A DNA stretch of 64,000 nucleotides, taken from Sipunculus nudus (taxonomy: Eukaryota > Annelida > Sipuncula > Golfingiida > Sipunculidae). The stretch spans positions 57,023,750 through 57,087,749 of the forward strand of contig CM049318.1 of the NCBI GenBank assembly GCA_026874595.1, read 5' to 3'. Every line of letters begins with the position of its first letter. Position 1 is the stretch's first letter. The notes beneath the pieces are model-generated. The model was given only the letters and a program-made list of their open reading frames with translations, had not been told where the DNA came from and ran no database searches. Positions 53,360-64,000 of this stretch are shown piece by piece. The translations under genes and the position numbers were made by a program.

Positions 53360-54946
53360 AAGTTTCAACATCATTGCCTCCAGAGAAGCCACCTCAACAG
53401 ACAACAACACCTCAGACGTCGCCACCACAGACGACACCACCACAGTCAACACTACCGCAGACGACACCACCACAGGCAAAACCACCACAGGCAACATCAA
53501 CGCAGACTACATAAACACCGATTGCACCACATACATCGACATCCCAGACAACACCACAACAGATGCAGGAACCACAGATGCCTCTAATACACTTGTCTAC
53601 ACCACAGACGACACCACCAGAGACAGAACCACCAAAAACTGAGTCACCAAAGACGACGCCATCGCAGACAACACCACCACAGACGTCGGCACACACAGCC
53701 GCAGTCACCACAGGCGTCGACACCACAGACAACACCGCTGCAGACGACACAAACACAGTCGACACCACAGACGCTGACACCACAGACGACACCAGCACAG
53801 ATATAGCCACCACAGAAGACGCCGCAATCACAGACAACGTCATAACAGACGTCGCCACCACAGAAACAGTCACCACAGACGTCATAACACCACAGGCGAC
53901 ACCACCAGAGACACCAACACAAAAAAAACAGTCACAAGGGACGATACATTCACTGACATCACCACCACAGACGCTGTCAACACAGGCGTCGACATCACAG
54001 ACAACACAACCGCAGACGACACCAACACAGATAACACAAAAGACAAACCACAACAGACACAGGCACCACAGAAGACGAAGCCATTACAGATGACGCCTTT
54101 ACAGACAAAACCACCACAGACGCAGTCACCACAGAGGTCGACACCACAGACGACACCACTACAGATAAAGGCACCACAGAAGAGGAAGCTATTACAGATG
54201 TCGCCATCAAAGACGACACCATCACAGACGCAGTCGGCTTAGACGTCTGCACCACAGACGACACCACTAGAGACACCATGACCAAAAATGCAGTCACCAC
54301 AGACGACACCATCACAGACATCACCAACACAGACGTCGCCACCAGAGCCGCAGTGGCAACAGACGACGCCATCGACAACACATGACAACGAAAACACTGG
54401 TGACACCACATACGTCGACACCCCGGACAACACCACCACAGACGCAGGCACCACCATTAATTCAGTCATCACAGACAACGCCAATATACAGACAACACCG
54501 CCACACACGTCGCGACCACAGACGCAGTCTCCACAGGCCTAGACATTACAGACAGCACCACCACAGACACCACCACCAAAGACGCAATCACCACAGACGA
54601 CGGCATCACAGACAAAACCATAACATACATCACCACCGCAGACGTAACCTACACAGATGACACCACAGACGCCAACACCACAGATGCCAACACCACAGAC
54701 AACACCACCACAGACGCAGGCTTCACAGAGGTCGCCACCACAGACGACACCACCAGAGACACCCCAACAAAAACGCAGTCACCACAGAGGACGCCATCAT
54801 AGACAACTCCACCACAGACATCGCGGTCACAGACGCAGTCACCACAGGCGTCAACACCACAGACAACAGCACTACACACAGGCACCACAGAAGTCGAAGC
54901 CACTAAAGACGCCGCCACCAGAGACACCGCAAAAGAACAGTTTCCT
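53360..54946 (+). pseudogene. Thr/Pro-rich repeat exon, possibly from a mucin-like membrane protein
   Basis: A run of ACA/CCA/CAG codons built from units like ACCACAGACGACACCACCAC. A good acceptor (TTTCAAG) ends at 53359, and the frame then reads VSTSLPPEKPPQQTTTPQTS, continuing as TTPPQT-type repeats. One stop interrupts it at 53512-53514. The same frame then stays open to 54093 with DTTDNTAADDTNTVDTTDAD, after which small indels move the sense from frame to frame. Thr/Pro/Ser-rich repeats like these form heavily O-glycosylated stalks in mucins. Because every frame of the repeat is fairly open, it may equally be a non-coding minisatellite or a dead gene. Confidence 0.45.
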
Positions 54947-55200
54947 TATTATGTTATTCACTTCCAGCTGGCTAGATTTGCATAATATTTTTTTTTAAGA
55001 CTAGTATTTAAACAAAACCTGAAATACAAATGGACAAAAGTAGATATTACATAGACAACGTGTAAAAATAGGGCTGAGACAACGTTTGGAAGACAGGATC
55101 GTTTGTCAGCATGTCAGGCTTTCTGGTAACAGTTTCTGAAGGGACTTGGCAAACCAAAAACATTCATTATTATTCATACATAATGATGTGTGTGTTACAG

Positions 55201-55376
55201 AAGTTCTTGTGGTCGAAGACGAGCCAGTTGAGAAAGGAGCAGCAATAATAGGCGTGACGGGACTTCTGATCGTCTTTGCTTTCCTGGTTGGCGTATTCAT
55301 CCTTGACCTTCACGAAAAGAGAATTTGCAAGACGCAGGGCACGTGTACGTCATATGGCATCAAGATGTCATGCTAG
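55201..55376 (+). CDS. Possible last exon with transmembrane helix and short cytoplasmic tail
   Basis: After an acceptor (TGTGTTACAG, ending at 55200) the frame reads VLVVEDEPVEKGA, then a hydrophobic helix (AIIGVTGLLIVFAFLVGVFI), then a charged tail LDLHEKRICKTQGTCTSYGI and a stop at 55374-55376. The exon begins with AA|GTT, the same split-codon phase and bases as the repeat exon at 53360. Both exons could therefore follow the same donor, or the repeat exon could be a cassette. Together they would give a stalk-plus-anchor membrane protein. No family is recognised. The exon model is inference. Confidence 0.4.
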
Positions 55377-55399
55377 CCATGAAATCACGACTCCGTAGG

Positions 55400-56900
55400 T
55401 GTTTACATTGAACTGAAAGGGCCTATCCTTGGTCATCCGGGAAATTGCAATGCAAAGGCCATATTTTTTATTGCAACATATGGCTGTAACAAAAGCTTAT
55501 AACAATATCCGTCTATAGATTAGGAATTAAAATACAATGTGAATGTCCAAAAGAAGTGTTAATCCCATCTCTATGCTATACGCCACCATTTCCTGCGGCT
55601 CTAACCTGTTGGCTGACGCTTTCATAATCTTCATGATATACATGAATTCGGTCAGTAACAAAGATGCAGGCAGAATTAGGAATATACCGAGTTATAACGA
55701 TTTTTCAATGGAATTTTGGATATGGCATGTTTCACAGACGCTCTTATATCAGAGGGGAAAAACTCCCGCTAGTTGACAGATGTGACTAGCACTAGCGTTA
55801 TCATAAACTTTCTATCAGACCCGAATAAATGTTGCAAGGACCCCAAAGCCCCGGTTGTAATTTAAAGAAGGACCCTTCCATCGAGGAAGAAACCATTTCC
55901 ATAAATGTGATTGAGTACGGATGAATATTATTAGCAACAATGAATATATTTTCAAGCATTCGAGCAAACATGTACACAGCAACAGTAAGGTTTTATTTAA
56001 GACTTTCAATTGCATGCTCCAATTAACCGGTCCGTGTGTGAGTGTTTGGTTGTGAATGTAGGTGTGTGACTAAATGTTTCAGTGGTACTATAAGTGTTAT
56101 GCAGTTTATTTACAATTGTTTATGACGGTCATAACGTTTAATAAGTGTTATGGTGTTCGTAAAAGTAGCAATTGAAATGCACATTTATATCGCACAGGTA
56201 TATGTTATTTTAAAGGTGTTTTATATATATATATATATATATATAAATATATATATATATGTGTTTGTGTGAGGGAGAAAGAGAGAGTTTGTATTTTATA
56301 AACTAGTCTATGGCGGGATTCTCATGCACTATAAATATATTTATTGTATGCGTAAATTTTGTCACTGAAATGTTTCTTTCTTTAATCAACCACAACTTTT
56401 ATAATTGTAGTGGTTAGTACCCTCATTTACCTTAAGAAGGCGCCCTCTCCCGAAGGAGAATGGAAACAATTGCATAACATTGAATTTAAATTGAAGTTGT
56501 ATTATTATTATTATTATTATTATATAGGATTCTATGTTCCTCTGTCCACTTCATCATGCAATACCCGTAACATTTAGAACAAGTAAAATAGAAAATAGAG
56601 TGTATCTTTAATGTTCGAAAACTGTATATATTTAAAGGGTATCATGTTTTTGTTGTATACCCGTATGGGATGACTAGTGTTAAACAGAGGGAAAAGCACA
56701 TTTTAAGGAGGAACGTAATAACAAATCATTGTGTATCTTTTTGTACATAGACGTATATACCCTGTGTACTAAGAATTTCTACATTGATGTATTTATCATT
56801 CTGCAATTATTAAGGGTGTATCGATCTGGAACTTTATTCATGAAGAAATCTCTGAAGAAAAACAACACTGTAAATTCTCAACAGTCTGTTTCACGGGATG
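55400..56900. other. Non-coding stretch with simple repeats
   Basis: It contains a TA-rich array (56221-56260) and an (ATT)n array (56501-56523). No gene is supported. Confidence 0.5.
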
Positions 56901-56911
56901 CGACCCGATCA

Positions 56912-56950
56912 TCAGGTGAATGTGGTTAGATTCTAACCACATTCACCTGA
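56912..56950. repeat. Perfect 19-base inverted repeat with a 1-base loop
   Basis: TCAGGTGAATGTGGTTAGA, then T, then its exact reverse complement. The RNA or single strand would form a very stable hairpin. It is followed by GGCTTAGTCTGTAGGCCGTA and a TA array (57018-57086), so it may mark the end of a mobile element. Confidence 0.85.
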
Positions 56951-57016
56951 GTTATACCGCTCTGGCTTAGTCTGTAGGCCGTAGAGCACATTACAACGGA
57001 GGGTAACACTACCTTC

Positions 57017-57017
<1 letters not shown>

Positions 57018-57086
<69 letters not shown>
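57018..57086. repeat. (TA)n microsatellite
   Basis: A pure TA array of about 69 bases, 68 bases downstream of the hairpin. Confidence 0.95.
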
Positions 57087-57088
<2 letters not shown>

Positions 57089-57089
57089 A

Positions 57090-60000
57090 TTAAAACTACT
57101 GTGGTTGTTGTGTTGTTACATACCGTCTTGTTACGCGTCTCAATAAAGCTCTTTGCTATTCCTTTAAATATGACTTTTTGTTAATCAAATATCTGGTTCC
57201 TATTTATTCACGTTAGAGTCTGGCCTGCTGATTGACGTTTGTATGAATTAGCTGTAATTCATTTCACTAGAACTTACCCATTGAAAGTTGGCAGTTATTC
57301 TCTAAATCTTCACTATAAGAAAATGTTGTCATAAAACAGGACGATGTTTGCTGTGTAAGTATACACAGCTGTCAGAGGTCAACCCTATCCCAGATCACCT
57401 ACAGTAGAGCGCCCCCGGCTTATAACGAAGTCTATTAACTCTTTAACAATGAAACAGCTGTAACAATAGGATAGACTGCGTTCAATTAATAATAACGTGT
57501 TCCAGATTACCTCCAAAATGTAATGGATTGTTCTTTCGGTGTTTTCCTAACCCCTCTCAATATTTAAATAAATATCTACAGAGCATTTATCATTTATCGT
57601 ATATCTGTTGACAGACAAACAAGGAAAATATATAATACCTCGCCTCTAATATTTGATATATAATGACCATTTTGACACTAATACTGGTGTTTTACGTATG
57701 ATCTTATATGAGTTGACAAGAGCCAACATGTAATAAACAATATTTCTATTTTGCAAGTTTCTGGTTCTTCTTTTGCTTTCCATAAGTGACATTGTGTCAA
57801 GGTTACCAGCCTCATTTTAATAGCTAGTTTTTGGGAATTTTTCAGCAGCACACAACTAATCAACTACTTTTAAATGTAATTCTAGTTGCATGTGACCATT
57901 GACCTTTTCCTTTATCAACAGATTTGGGATTAAATAAAGACTGTTTTCGCATATATTGTTTTCATTCTATAACTATTATATTTTGCAAGGTATGGTTTCA
58001 ATTTCATTCTAGTCAATCAAGTATATTTAAATGGACAACTCGCTGTGGAACACACTATATTGACGAAGGTCACCTTTTATAGTAAGGGCCAAAAATACCC
58101 TTAGCTCTTTGTTTTCCACTGCTCACTCTGCCTGGCTGTAATCTGCCTTTCAGGCTATACCAAAAATTCAGAACCTTAGTTTTTCCATTAAAATGTTTTA
58201 AATGATTTCGATAGCAAACGCCCTACCCCCCCCCCCCTCCCTCAACCCACCCCTCGCTTTCCTTTCACGCCACATAACCTCTTGAGCATGTGCGATTGTT
58301 TGAAGCGTATTAAAACTTTTCATTGCCAATAATTAGTTCACATGAATTTACATGGAACACGACAAGCTGATCCTCACTGTAAAAATAGGACCGCCATTAA
58401 TTAATGCGTTTTCTTTGTGAATGTAGCTTGGCAAAGAATTTTATTAAGGATATTGGCAATGGCTAGGGACGTTCCATGTAAATAAGGAAGAAAATTAAAA
58501 ATTGAAAAACTGCGGAAAAACAAAAAGGACACCCTAAAGCCAAAGACAAATTTGAAATGATTCTAAAAAATGTAGCAGATACAGATTATACTAAACTGTT
58601 ATTAATGGTTTATATCAATTTTTGAAATTAAGCCTGCCCTCTAATGTTTCGATACGATAAGGAAACAGGTGCGATGGAAGTCAACATACGCCTGCAGCGT
58701 TCACTGAAACAACACTGCATATTTCTCGTTAGAGTCTGGTGCTCATGAATATAGCAGTTAACGAATTATTCTGTAGCAGATAGAACATACACTTGAAATT
58801 GCCAAATTTGTAATCAAGGAAATATAAGATTCCCATAGAGACAATTGTTTTATAAATCATGAACTCCCACCATGGGTATAATCCTCAAATGTCAATGAAC
58901 GTAAAAATATACAGTCACCTGTTGCAATTAAAGTTTTGCAAGACAATAAGCACTCCGAATTTCATCGCAATCCGGCCTTATGTAAAACATTTTACGGACA
59001 GTAGTCTTATCTAATGCTGAGTGTTTTTGCTCAAAAACTACTTGAACCATTAAGCAAACAAAGTTTAAACATACTGGGTTTAATGATTTATGTCTTGTTG
59101 ACAAATGGATGATGGTTCTCGCCAAATATCTTACAGTGACCTACTTTTTTATTTCCGCATAGGCCGTATCTGGAAGAGTTAGCAAATTTAAAGGTCTCGG
59201 GTCTTTCATTTATGATATGTTTCCTGTTAATGGTCCACAAGTAACGTTTTAAATTCATGGGTCTTCTATTTGTGCTCTTTTAATGACGGACAATGGGTGT
59301 CAAGGTTTTCACTCCAGAACTCAGTAAATAAAGGTCTTAATTAACTTTTTCTCTGGTTGCCACGGACAGCCAAGTGAACCAGTTAGCAAGAGAAGTTCTT
59401 CCTGACTTTTTTGGTTACAAAGAGTGCCAAGTTAACGGTCCGTTACGTTGATTCTGATGTTTTCGCTGCTTAACACGGAAAATTATAGATGTCTAGTTTT
59501 CGATTTCCAGAGCAAAGTTACCAGATACTGTCATATTAAGAAATGTTTACACAAAGCCTAAAAATAAAATATTACCAGTAAATTTGTAATCCAGGAACCA
59601 GCTCCTGTATTAATAATCTCACATCAACGTTATTATACGAAATAAAAGTAATACACTGCCTGTATGATTCAAAGAAGTAATTAATAAAACTAAATGTTTT
59701 CTCTCTCAAATGATATAAAGACTGTTGTATTCATGTTCAAACATATCCGCAGTTGTTTTCCTATTATGAAATGGATTTTTTATGTTTTGACGTTTATTTC
59801 AGGTCAAGCAAACGTAATATTATTATATAACATAATTGGCTAGGAAGAAAAATATTAATATAGATTTGACATTAAATGAGCCAAATTCGAGGAGGAATTA
59901 CATTTTCCTATATATTTAATAATAAACATATGAAGTTGTCAGATTTTTTCAAAAACTATCGGCACATCTAAGAGCACTGTCAACTTTGCAGTGACGTCAC

Positions 60001-60660
60001 ACACTAGGAAACACTCTGTGACTAAAAATTCATATCTCAGTAAAAGCACAGTATTTCTGCCACTGTCAGTCCCGAATTTTCAGCAGAGAATAAAAACAAC
60101 ATGCATTACTAGATCTAAGTTATTGATAACATTCAGTCCGTGATGTCACATTCGTACCAGCCAATCAAATCAGGTAACGTCTGGGATCTGGATGAAATCC
60201 ATTCACACAACAAACGCACAAGGAATATGTTTACTTAACCTCTAGAACGTCTGCCTTTTACATTTTACATAGCATCCGGCTGATAGGTGCTGTGCAACGG
60301 CATTGATATGAAATTGATATGATATGTGTTGCAATCTACCAGAACAATACATAAACACAAGTTTATTGTTAATAAATCATTTCTGAAAGGGTGTTCATTC
60401 TGACTACAGTTTATTTGAATATAAAGTTCATGTAGTACTGCAAATCATATTCCATACATAATATTAATCCATCCTTTGATGCAGTTAAACTTTTCATTTT
60501 ACATTAATTTTATACTTGTATATTGAGCATGCAGTGGCTGCTATATATTCTTCAGTGGTATATGTATTATCATTTTCAAAATTATAGACCAGTACAATCC
60601 GTTTAGAAGTTTACATACAATAAAAAACGTGTTCAAACATTCGCCATTTGGCTGTTCAAT
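57090..60660. other. Non-coding stretch
   Basis: About 3.5 kb without a supported gene. A C-rich tract lies at 58226-58240. A GTAGAGCGCCCCCGGCTTATAACGAAG-type word near 57402, split here as GTAGAGCGCC and CTTATAACGAAG, faintly resembles a pogo-type transposon end. Confidence 0.45.
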
Positions 60661-60663
60661 TTA

Positions 60664-61240
60664 ATAAGATAAGATAAGATAAGTCTTTATTCATCATGCA
60701 AGGCATGAAATTCAGTTCGCAAGCATTTACAGCACATGTATACACACCTACAGATGCTGTACATGAATCAAGATCAGACATTATAGCACATCACAGACAA
60801 TTATTGCACATCACTGGCATTATATTAAGTTTATCACAGGCATTATAGCACTTCACAGGTATTATACATACGCCGGAGTGAGCTGATCTATACTTTAAAA
60901 ATATATAAACTCCTATATTACTTACATCACAGTGCTTTCTGTACCATTTAACAATCTAATACTTGTTGGTATGGAACTTTTCCTGTATCTAGATGTGCGG
61001 CAATGTTCATCCCTAAATCTTTTTCCCCAAACCCAGGGTTTCATATAAACAAAACAGTTCATGTGTAGAATCAGCCTTGATAGACTGTGCCTCTCGTGTG
61101 ACACAACAGAAATAGAATTCATTCAGCAGCTTTACATACTTGAGACCCAACTTTATCCCTGCACGAACAATTCTTCCCAGTTTGATTTTTGATGCTGTAA
61201 AGCATAATAAGTCTCTGTCGACTTTTCATATAGATTTTTG
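60664..61240 (-). mobile_element. 3' end of a LINE (CR1/L2/jockey-like group), minus strand
   Basis: On the minus strand a frame (61122-60922) ends with FRDEHCRTSRYRKSSIPTSI and RLLNG, the kind of Arg/Ser-Phe-Ile-Pro-x-x-Ile-x-x-x-Asn ending common in ORF2 of CR1- and jockey-like LINEs. About 240 bases further comes AATAAAGACTTATC and a (TTATC)n tail (60664-60683), a typical microsatellite 3' end for this group. Between them are several CACAGGCATTATAGCAC-like units (60775-60870). The copy is 5' truncated. Confidence 0.6.
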
Positions 61241-62990
61241 TAAATAAATCTCTTGTAACCCGCAGCGGGAAGGTATCGTTTTGCATTTTTAATTCTAATT
61301 TATATGCTTGGGTCTTTTTTTTTAACTAATTTGCATATGTAATTGTATTTGCATGTTTATTTTCAATTGAAATAGCGACAATAATTGGGTTTATTTTAAA
61401 ATTGAATGTAGTTAAGAACCATATATCAAGAGTGATTTAATGGTTTGTCTTCTTATTTAGGTTATTGAACGTTCCCTCTAGTTGTCGAGTTAAGAAACTC
61501 ATTTTCCATGATATAAATGGTCTGATAACCTTGGAAAAAATTTGCAGCGGCTGATAGATGGGAAGGGGATCACACCTGTCTACTCCTCCCCCTTCTAATC
61601 CGCTAGTAGTGTCATTTTTTATGCATTTTCTTCATAACAGTCATACACTGTTTATACAAGCAACTTTGATTGAAGGAATGGGTCACAAAAAGGATTTATT
61701 GATGGTACCTGCTTAAAAAGGCTTTAGCTTGAAGGGACAAATGTGCATGAATAATTAATTTAATATCCATTTTCGTTTCTGAAAGTAAATATCCTGAGAG
61801 AGTGAATTAGTTACAGACGAGTTATTTACTAGGTTTTTGATCAACCAGCATACTCCGCCCAGTACGGCATTGAGAAACACGACTGACCGCCAAGAGAAGA
61901 AAAGGTACTAGTGAATTTACTTTTCCGCAGATCTCTTTGATGCATTGCTTTCCATACATATGTAGACAAAACCAAATGCTCCAATATGTTCTTTTGTACT
62001 AGATTACATGTCTGTCGGTGTTTATATATTGCACGCTACATCTAACCCTTGTACGTAGTATGGTAGTATGGCCGTCAGAAATTTGACACTTACTCCGACA
62101 TTAGTGATTACCTTCATTTTAATTTACCCTTTCTTTTTTCTGTTTTACACACACACACACACACACACATGTATATACTGTGGTTGACTTCATATTCTCC
62201 TGGTTAAATTTCGCAAATTTCAAGTGTTTCTAGGGAGCTTTATTTTGGCGTGTATAACTTTTATAATGTAAATTATTTGTATCAAATACTATCTTATTAA
62301 TAAATATAAGATTTAGAGTCCCATCAAAGTGGATAAATGATGCTTTAGCTCATGTCTTTGGCAGGGCTTATGGGGAATCTAAACCGGAAACGTTTGTAAA
62401 ATAAAAATGTTTGGCAATCTTAAAGGTAGCCAACGCCATTTCCAATCGATACAAAGTTTAATATGAAACTGTCGGTTAGCGTCTATTGAAAAGATAAAGA
62501 GGAGAGAGTAATAAATAGATAATGCAAGCTGTATTATTGAATTTATATGCTTCAATGACACTGACGAAAAATCGTAATTCATCCGTAATAATTGCCTCGT
62601 GTAAATAACTTGAATATGTTAAAATGCTAAATTTGAAAATGACAGGTAGACGAGTACAGCAAGGGCCAGTTAAAGAACCGGATGTGCAAGTGGTCTGGAT
62701 CCACTGCAAGGTTTAATAAAAGACAATAATATGGTAAATACTTTCTTTTGCAGTCAGTTTATAATTTAGAATATAAGAAACTAAATTTATGTGCGGAAAG
62801 GAAAGTCCGTATTATAAGTTATAAAGAAAGCTTTGTAAGCTAGGATGCTCCCCAATGTAAAATTTCTCCTACGGATAAAATAGAACAATACAGCAATTGA
62901 GTTTTAAATCACAAGATCCGAATTTTGAATGACTATCAATTATATGCCAAAACATTATATTGTCGTAAACGCGGTATGGGCTTTACTTAA
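61241..62990. other. Non-coding stretch
   Basis: No gene is supported. A (CA)n array lies at 62148-62169. Confidence 0.5.
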
Positions 62991-62997
62991 AATATAG

Positions 62998-63113
62998 AGG
63001 ATGGCAATCTATTCAACTTCGCCCGTGCTTAACTACCTCCATCTCCTGCTACGCGGAGTCAGTAGCTTCTAAGTGGCGACTTACCTAAGAAGCAAAGAGT
63101 GCGGTCTACAAAG
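62998..63113 (+). repeat. Repeat copy also found at 39777-39888
   Basis: ATTCAACTTCGCCCGTGCTT, TACGCGGAGTCA and GACTTACCTAAGAAGC match the earlier copy. The remainder to the window end (63114-64000) shows nothing that I can support. Confidence 0.55.
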
Positions 63114-64000
63114 GTTAGCTAAGATTATATTTTACAATCTAATGGTACAAATGTTTTTTTTTCTATTGGTATGAACATGGGTCTGCCATGTATTGCATGC
63201 TTTACATTTACAGTTACATTTCTAGAATATCTGTGACACTAAAAGATCAATCAGCCGACTATGAATTTCAACTGAAAATAGTTTGTAAAGTACAACGTAA
63301 GTTTCATTATAATTAATTATTCCGTGCGTGTGTAATCCGTCAACTGCTTGGCCAAAAAAAAAGAGGAACCCCAGTGTTTGTGATTAAAATACGATCGTTT
63401 GAAACGGAGGGATTGTTCAGTGAAGAAAATCACGAATTTGAAACCCTCATGAACAAAACGCCTACCAAAGTATATCTCATGCGGAAAACGTGCTCATGCT
63501 TAAAACAAGACAAACATAATGTAATGTGAAAACTCATCTTGCTGACGCTTTCAGTGTATTATATATGTGGCAATTTTTTTGTATTGATGGCAGTTGTTAA
63601 GATATGAGAGTTGACTGATACGCCTTTTACAAAAACGGAAGGCCTAAATGACTGACTGTATCCTGAAATATTTATGATAATCCATGCAGTCACTGTGATA
63701 ATTTCATGTTTTTTTTTTAATAAAGTGTTTTCTGACGGGCCTTTACAAAAAGACCTCTCCCCGGTAACTATGAATAATAAACTAGAAAGAGACACAGATG
63801 CCATGTGATGGTGCTATATATCATGTTGGTTTGAATTTTGAAATCCATATAGAAGGATTTTTTTTTATAATACCAATGTGAGAATGATGGGTTATTGTAA
63901 ATTAGGGCACGCCTTTCTGTCTATTCGTTTATACTGAAATGTTACTGTACCGAAGACCCTATTAAATATTAATTATCAGCTTACTTGCTAATGAGCTTCC

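Noticed and set aside
53412-54660. Long minus-strand open frames rich in Val, Cys and Gly across the ACA/CCA repeat
   Set aside because: They are the mirror of a stop-poor repeat; composition is dictated by the repeat unit and no start or domain supports them.

Overview
The window looks like AT-rich nuclear DNA of a marine invertebrate, most likely a mollusc (inference from the repeat content: a Polinton/Maverick, an L1/Tx1-type LINE, a Gmr1-like Ty3/gypsy element, tRNA-derived SINEs and many TA arrays). No ordinary host housekeeping gene is recognisable. No tRNA, rRNA or CRISPR array is supported.

Region 1 (1 to about 14.7 kb) is the right-hand part of a Polinton/Maverick, a virus-like self-synthesising DNA transposon, with all genes on the minus strand. 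From right to left it carries a protein-primed DNA polymerase B (10749 to 5681), an AT-rich spacer with iterated motifs, a packaging ATPase, a short basic protein, a core-like basic protein, a retroviral-type integrase, a Cys/His-rich protein, a two-helix membrane protein and a virion-type protein that runs off the window. The major capsid and protease genes are not seen and probably lie to the left. The element is slightly decayed: the polymerase is split by two one-base expansions of T runs, and the integrase tail is out of frame.

The most interesting item is a spliced gene just upstream of the polymerase (14566 to 11203, minus). Six exons, all joined in phase 0, would encode about 351 residues: a C2H2 zinc finger, an acidic Ser-rich linker, three related SPRG/DDEE cassette exons made by tandem duplication, and an unrecognised C-terminal domain. 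A palindromic CRE and a TATA box stand immediately upstream. It looks like Polinton cargo with its own promoter, and I do not recognise the family.

Region 2 (14.7 to 17.4 kb) holds duplicated blocks around TA arrays. Region 3 (17.4 to 23.2 kb) is a decayed LINE with ORF1 and an endonuclease/reverse transcriptase ORF2. Region 4 (23.3 to 28.8 kb) has a degenerate long tandem repeat, a 944-bp element with terminal inverted repeats and a SINE-like unit. Region 5 (29.07 to 34.86 kb) is a decayed Ty3/gypsy element whose integrase precedes the reverse transcriptase (Gmr1-like order). It has one full LTR on its right, followed by a second primer site and leader, and no full LTR on its left.

Region 6 (35 to 64 kb) is mostly non-coding: SINE copies, minisatellites, a strongly eroded second LINE (46.4 to 48.9 kb), a Thr/Pro-rich repeat followed by a transmembrane exon (53.36 to 55.38 kb) that may be the remains of a mucin-like gene, a 39-bp perfect hairpin, and a LINE 3' end.
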